Shown here in pieces: positions 52,206 to 56,174 of a stretch of DNA of 56,174 nucleotides. The position numbers and the translations under genes are program-made. This DNA comes from Mycobacteriaceae bacterium (GTDB taxonomy: Bacteria; Actinomycetota; Actinomycetes; Mycobacteriales; Mycobacteriaceae), in the NCBI GenBank assembly GCA_019749805.1, contig JAIEPH010000061.1, positions 1 to 56,174 of the forward strand, read 5' to 3'. Every line of letters begins with the position of its first letter. The first letter of the stretch is position 1. The notes under the pieces were generated by a model that was not told the DNA's origin, did no database searches, and saw only the letters and a program-made list of their open reading frames with translations.

Positions 52206-53047
52206 GAGCGCCGCCCATGGGCCAGCGATGACGTCCCGACGTCGTCGGTGAGCACGTCAGGGTTTCCGTGGACGCACATCGCATTCGGGTGGGAAGGGTT
52301 CTGCGGGTTGAACCCCGCACCGGTTGACAGTTGCACGACATCGCCGTCAGCCCACCCGCGACGCGCCGCATCGATCGGGTGCATCCGGATGGGCTCGCGC
52401 TTCCGACGCTTGGCTAATCGCACCGCCGTCGAGCTGGTGGCCAGCACATGCGCAAGTGCCAGCATGATCGCGACATCGCTGCCCGTTACCGGCGCAAGCC
52501 CGCTGAAACACACGAGTAGATCGGTGTGTTCAACGGCGACCTGCCACTCGGTGGAGCGTTTGAACAGATCATCGTGGGCCCCCACCACCCGCGGCATGAT
52601 CACAACTGTCGCAGCCAGGCTGTAGGAATGTCGCGAAAAGGTATACCCGCCAGGAAATTTCAGGAAGCGGTGCACCTGGCTCCGGACGTGGTGGAATCTG
52701 CCCGCGCTGGGCCACCCGCTTGAGCCGACGTATATTGCCTCGTTGACGTAGGTATCGACGTCGCGCCGAAGTTCGCAGGCGAGCAACTCGGTCAGTTCAT
52801 CCCATGACACATCGACGAATTCGTCGGCGCGGCGCAAGGCGGTGGCACCCGGGCCGTCACGCAACCAGCCCCGCCGAACGGCCGGGGTGCCGATGTGGGA
52901 TCGGTGGCGGACCGAGCCGGGCCGATTCCCCAATCGAGGAGAGGAGTCGATGTCGGTGTCAAACGGGGTGACGGAGGCGATTTCGCCGGATTCGACGCTA
53001 TCGGTGAATGCGCCACAGTGCGCGAAGCTGGTCGTGGTGGGCGCCAT
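52202..53047 (-). pseudogene. Shrunken BisC/TorA-type molybdopterin oxidoreductase gene
   Basis: An uninterrupted 281-codon frame that looks like a 750-residue S- or N-oxide reductase with internal pieces missing. The N-terminal part (residues 1-160) is normal: THCGAFTD-like, LGNRPGSVRHRSHI, VRRGWLRDGP, VSWDELTELLA, and GGYTFSRHSYSLAATVVIMPRVVG. Then GLAPVTGSDVAIMLALAHVLAT joins two segments that are normally about 50 residues apart, REPIRMHPIDAARRG follows after a jump of about 400, and VVQLSTGAGFNPQNP and CVHGNPDVLTDDVGTSSLAHG end it. All joins keep the frame. The catalytic middle is gone, so I call it a pseudogene; a reduced functional protein is the other possibility. Confidence 0.65.
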
Positions 53048-53248
53048 GTATCCCGAGTTTAGGACCGTGCGTGACCAGCCGCGGCAACGCGATTCGGCGC
53101 CGCGGCGCGAGATCCGAAGCTTCTGTGCATTTCCGGGGTAGTTTCTCTCCCAGAGTTTGCGTGTGTTCCTTGGTTATTAACGTCTTCTGACGGACAGTTG
53201 ACGGGCGCGATACGTTTCATGGAATTTGCGCCGACTGTGGGAGGGTCA

Positions 53249-55300
53249 ATGAGCGGGCAGAAGAGTCGGCGCCGCATGGGGCGCAATCGGCTCGGAATCA
53301 GTTTGCTGACAGTGTCGATGGCTGTCTTGCTGGCACCGATCACGGCGGCGCAACCGGACGCCGACGCGAACGCAGCGATCACGGCGGCGTGGGAGGCCAG
53401 TGGCGGTGACGGCGGCACGCTAGGACCAAGAAACGGCGGCGTCTACCCGGCCGGCGCCGGTTTCGGCCAGAACTTCGCTGGCGGCAAGATGTTCTTCACG
53501 CCTGCGACCGGCGCACACTTCGTACAGGGTGCCATCCTGGAGAAGTACGAGTCGCTCGGCGGTCCAGCCGACAGCGATCTCGGTTTCCCCACCATCGATG
53601 AGGGGCCCGGGCGGGCGCCGGACAGCCGAAACGTCACGTTCAGCGCGACGGACAAGCCGGTCATCTTCTTCACACCTGCCACCGGCGCGCGCGTGGTCCG
53701 TGGGCCGATCAACGCCGCGTGGGACAAGCTCGGTGGTTCGTCGGGCACACTCGGCGTACCGGCGGAGGACGAGGTCTACAAGGGCGACGTCGTCTCGCAG
53801 AAGTTCACCGGCGGCGAATTGTCGTTTGACATTCGCAAGAAGACCTTCACCACCGTGCCGCCGGAACTTGCCGCTCAGTTGGGTGACCTGCAGTTTCCCG
53901 AGGATCCGACCGCGGCGATCAATGCCGCCCGGCGCGCCGCCGGAGGACCGTTGGGGCCGCTGGGCGCCGCCGACGGAGCGCCCTACCCGGTCGGCAAGGA
54001 CGGACTGAGGCAGAACTTCGCCGGTGGCGCGATCTTCTATACACCTGCCACCGGTGCGAACGTCGTGACCGGACAGGTGCTGGCCAAGTACGAGAGCGTC
54101 GGCGGACCCGAAGGTGACCTCGGGTTCCCGCTCACCAGTGAGGTCGACGGCGGCCTGCCCACTGCCAGCCGCATGTCCCGCTTCGCGGCCGAGGACAAGC
54201 CGGTCATCTTCTGGACGCCGGATCACGGTGCGGTGATCGTGCGGGGTGCGATGGCGGCAGCCTGGGATCGGCTCGGCGGGGCCAAGGGCGAGCTGGGCGC
54301 ACCGATGGCCGACCAGACGGAGGCCGGCGACGTCGTCACGCAGCGCTTCACCGGTGGCGTCATCTCATGGGACCGAGCAAAAAACACCTTCAGCACCGAA
54401 CCTGCCAATCTGGCCGCCGAATTGGCCGGACTCGAGGTGCCGGGCCAGCAGTCGGCGCCCGAGACGCCGGGCAGCCCGCAGGCGTCGGATTCCAACGACA
54501 CCAACAAGTGGTTGAAACCGAATGTGTGGTGGCTGCTGGCGCTCGTGCCGTTGGTGGCAGTGATCGGAGCCGTCGTGCTCGCGATCGCGCTGCGACGCCG
54601 CAACAAGACCGATCCCTTTGCGCCCGACGAATCCTTTGGGATGCAAGACGTCCGGTTCAGCGGTGACGCCGATGCCGGGTACAGCACCGCGGCCGCTCCG
54701 GATCAGGTGACCACCGACGAGGAGTACGCCGCGGCGATGTTCGGCGATCGCTACGCCGGCGGGGGATTAGGCTCACTACCGCGCCGAGGCGAAGATATGA
54801 CACCGGAGGTCGTGCCCGAGGAGGAAGACCTTTGGGGTGCGCCCTCGTCGGCATCGAGGGTTGAGGAGACCGCGCAGGACGCCGAGGACGCCGGGGACAC
54901 CGAGGACGAGGACGAGCCACCCGCCCCCGATGACGAGCCTGACGATGACGACGACCCGGACGCGGTCGACACGGCACCGACTCGTATTCAGACCGCCGAA
55001 GCGGCGATTGCCGCCGCGGCGGCGGCCGCCGCGGTCAAGCGCGACCCCCTCATCGATACCGGACGCCATGCCCGGATCGACGTCGACGACGACCCGCCGA
55101 CGCAGCGCGTCGCCTTCCTCGTGCCGCTCGACGACCCGAACGAGGCACCCGAGGGCTACCCGGTCAAAGCGAATACCAAGACTGGTGTGTATTGGACACC
55201 CAGCAGTCCGTTGTATGACGATGCCAGCGCCGAAATCTGGTTTGCCAGTGAGGAACTCGCGCGCGTGAACGGCTTCGTCACCGACGGCGAGACGCGCTAG
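53249..55300 (+). CDS. LGFP-repeat membrane protein (Rv2721c homologue)
   Basis: A 683-residue protein starting MSGQKSRRRMGRNRLG with a signal peptide or signal anchor (residues 15-35, ending ITAAQPD). Several LGFP repeats fill residues 40-400, with units such as SDLGFPTIDEG, GDLGFPLTSEV, GTLGVPAEDEV and GELGAPMADQT plus FTGG and FTPATGA. A membrane helix (WWLLALVPLVAVIGAVVLAI) is near 435-455, followed by a long cytoplasmic tail with an Asp/Glu-rich stretch (near 530-570) and an Ala run. LGFP repeats are thought to bind cell-wall glycan. Ribosome site GGGAGG precedes ATG 53249. Confidence 0.85.
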   Translation: MSGQKSRRRMGRNRLGISLLTVSMAVLLAPITAAQPDADANAAITAAWEASGGDGGTLGPRNGGVYPAGAGFGQNFAGGKMFFTPATGAHFVQGAILEKYESLGGPADSDLGFPTIDEGPGRAPDSRNVTFSATDKPVIFFTPATGARVVRGPINAAWDKLGGSSGTLGVPAEDEVYKGDVVSQKFTGGELSFDIRKKTFTTVPPELAAQLGDLQFPEDPTAAINAARRAAGGPLGPLGAADGAPYPVGKDGLRQNFAGGAIFYTPATGANVVTGQVLAKYESVGGPEGDLGFPLTSEVDGGLPTASRMSRFAAEDKPVIFWTPDHGAVIVRGAMAAAWDRLGGAKGELGAPMADQTEAGDVVTQRFTGGVISWDRAKNTFSTEPANLAAELAGLEVPGQQSAPETPGSPQASDSNDTNKWLKPNVWWLLALVPLVAVIGAVVLAIALRRRNKTDPFAPDESFGMQDVRFSGDADAGYSTAAAPDQVTTDEEYAAAMFGDRYAGGGLGSLPRRGEDMTPEVVPEEEDLWGAPSSASRVEETAQDAEDAGDTEDEDEPPAPDDEPDDDDDPDAVDTAPTRIQTAEAAIAAAAAAAAVKRDPLIDTGRHARIDVDDDPPTQRVAFLVPLDDPNEAPEGYPVKANTKTGVYWTPSSPLYDDASAEIWFASEELARVNGFVTDGETR

Positions 55301-55998
55301 ATCTTACGGATCACCGTCACGACCTTGCCCAGCACGGCGGCGTCGTTGCCGGGAATCGGATCGAACGCCGGGTTGTGCGGCATCAGCCATACCTGACCGC
55401 GTGTGCGCTTGAACGTCTTCACAGTCGCCTCTCCGTCGATCATCGCTGCGACGATGTCGCCGTTGTCCGCAACGTTCTGCTGACGCACGACCACCCAGTC
55501 GCCATCGCAGATCGCCGCGTCGACCATGGAGTCGCCGACCACCTTCAGCAGGAACAGCGAGCCCTCGCCGACCAATTCGCGCGGTAGCGGGAAAACGTCC
55601 TCGACGGCCTCTTCGGCCAGAATGGGACCGCCGGCGGCGATGCGGCCCAACACCGGGACGAACGTCGGCTCCGGTAGCGCATCCGATCCTGCGACGTCGG
55701 TGGCGACGACCGGGGGGCCGCTGTCCGACCCGCGCACATCCACGGCGCGTGGCCGGTTGGGGTCGCGGCGCAGATAGCCCTTACGCTCCAAAGTGCGCAA
55801 CTGGTGGGCCACCGACGACGTCGACGTCAGCCCGACCGCGTCGCCGATCTCTCTGATGCTCGGGGGATAGCCGCGACTGGTCACCGAGGCGCGGATCACA
55901 TCGAGGATGGTGCGTTGACGCTCGGTGAGCCCGGTGTCGAGCCCACCGCGCACGCCGGTGCCGCCTGTGCCACCCGGGGTATCGCTGCTGGAGTCCAT
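55297..55998 (-). CDS. lexA: SOS repressor LexA
   Basis: A 233-residue repressor. The winged HTH covers residues 25-85 (LTERQRTILDVIRASV, PSIREIGDAVGL). The self-cleavage site is Ala122-Gly123 in GRIAAGGPI; the catalytic pair is Ser157 (GDSMVD) and Lys194 (TVKTF). The first 20 residues are a Gly/Ser-rich arm. The stop overlaps that of the convergent LGFP gene (CTAG). A promoter with SOS box is directly upstream, implying autoregulation. Confidence 0.97.
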   Translation of the reverse strand: MDSSSDTPGGTGGTGVRGGLDTGLTERQRTILDVIRASVTSRGYPPSIREIGDAVGLTSTSSVAHQLRTLERKGYLRRDPNRPRAVDVRGSDSGPPVVATDVAGSDALPEPTFVPVLGRIAAGGPILAEEAVEDVFPLPRELVGEGSLFLLKVVGDSMVDAAICDGDWVVVRQQNVADNGDIVAAMIDGEATVKTFKRTRGQVWLMPHNPAFDPIPGNDAAVLGKVVTVIRKI

Positions 55999-56004
55999 GG
56001 CGCG

Positions 56005-56033
56005 AATGTAGCCCGCGGCCGACGATTAATCAA
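56005..56033 (-). promoter_or_regulatory. lexA promoter
   Basis: On the minus strand TTGATT (56028-56033), a 17-nt spacer and TACATT (56005-56010). The start would fall at or next to the lexA ATG (55998), implying a leaderless mRNA. The SOS box overlaps the -35 element. Confidence 0.55.
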
Positions 56034-56045
56034 ACATGTGTTCGA
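56030..56045. promoter_or_regulatory. SOS box ahead of lexA
   Basis: TCAAACATGTGTTCGA matches the operator TCGAAC-N4-GTTCGA with one mismatch. It lies over the -35 of lexA, so bound LexA would block its own gene. Confidence 0.8.
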
Positions 56046-56174
56046 GGCGTGTCGGATCGCCACGGGGTGGTGAGGCCTGGCCAACTCGGCTGTCCGAACT
56101 TGAGTTCCTAATGGATGTCAAGCGACGTGCTGGCTCGTAGGGTGGTTGGTGGCGGGCCCGGATGTTGGAGCGCT
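56046..56174. other. Right edge, no gene seen
   Basis: In M. tuberculosis the divergent Rv2719c lies upstream of lexA. In these 129 bases no start codon with family sequence is visible; any such gene must start beyond the window. Confidence 0.4.

Overview
The window is high-GC actinobacterial chromosome. Gene order and protein content point to a Mycobacterium/Mycolicibacterium, most likely an environmental fast-grower. The backbone thyA-dfrA, thyX-dapA-rnj, ftsK, argA, pgsA, clgR-pspA-pspM, DUF3046, recA-recX, miaB, DUF349, miaA-dapF-hflX and lexA follows, in one long run, the M. tuberculosis order as I remember it. It departs from that order by carrying a complete [NiFe] hydrogenase cluster. 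No tRNA, rRNA, CRISPR array or insertion sequence was seen. The left edge cuts a 13E12/DUF222-type HNH gene.

Layout. 1-5.7 kb: 13E12 gene, CitE-like lyase, dienelactone hydrolase, the overlapping thyA-dfrA-YcaQ operon, a CMP/dCMP-type deaminase and a DUF4193 protein. 5.8-12.4 kb: thyX-dapA-rnj, a DUF2461 gene remnant, a peroxiredoxin-like gene, then a minus-strand three-gene unit (ABM monooxygenase, mycofactocin-type SDR, PPM-family methyltransferase). 12.5-20.8 kb: ftsK, argA, pgsA, the envelope-stress operon clgR-pspA-pspM behind a SigE-like promoter, a DUF5313 protein, an EphG-like hydrolase, a glycosyltransferase and DUF3046.

20.8-35.0 kb, all minus strand: hypA-hypB-hhyS-hhyL-hhyE-DUF5947-DUF6084-(463-aa unknown)-(39-aa membrane peptide)-protease-hypC-hypF-hypC2-hypD-hypE-DUF6390. 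This is a group 1h (Hhy, high-affinity, oxygen-tolerant) uptake hydrogenase with a full maturation set. HypA/HypB load nickel, HypC/D/E/F build the Fe(CN)2CO centre, and the protease trims the large subunit. HhyE and several uncharacterised proteins probably supply electron-transfer, assembly or membrane-attachment functions. The cluster sits between DUF3046 and recA, where I recall M. smegmatis also carrying Hhy, so the system is known but several of its small genes are not explained.

35.0-43.2 kb: recA (SOS box plus a PafBC/RecA-NDp promoter), recX, an F420-type LLM oxidoreductase, the gluABCD glutamate ABC transporter, miaB and a membrane protein. 43.2-51.0 kb: a TetR regulator and a divergent unknown gene sharing two near-identical operators, DUF349, a DMT-type membrane protein, a Rv2728c-like protein, miaA, dapF and hflX. 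51.0-56.2 kb: a decayed alpha/beta hydrolase, a CsbD-like protein, an FmdE-like gene coupled to a strongly shrunken BisC-type molybdopterin enzyme reading frame, an LGFP-repeat membrane protein, and lexA with its SOS box.

Most noteworthy: the 39-aa membrane peptide and the four-cysteine Rieske-like/NifU fusion in the hydrogenase operon; the in-frame shrunken BisC gene; the duplicated TetR operators; and the clustering of DNA-damage promoters (13E12, recA, lexA) in one window.
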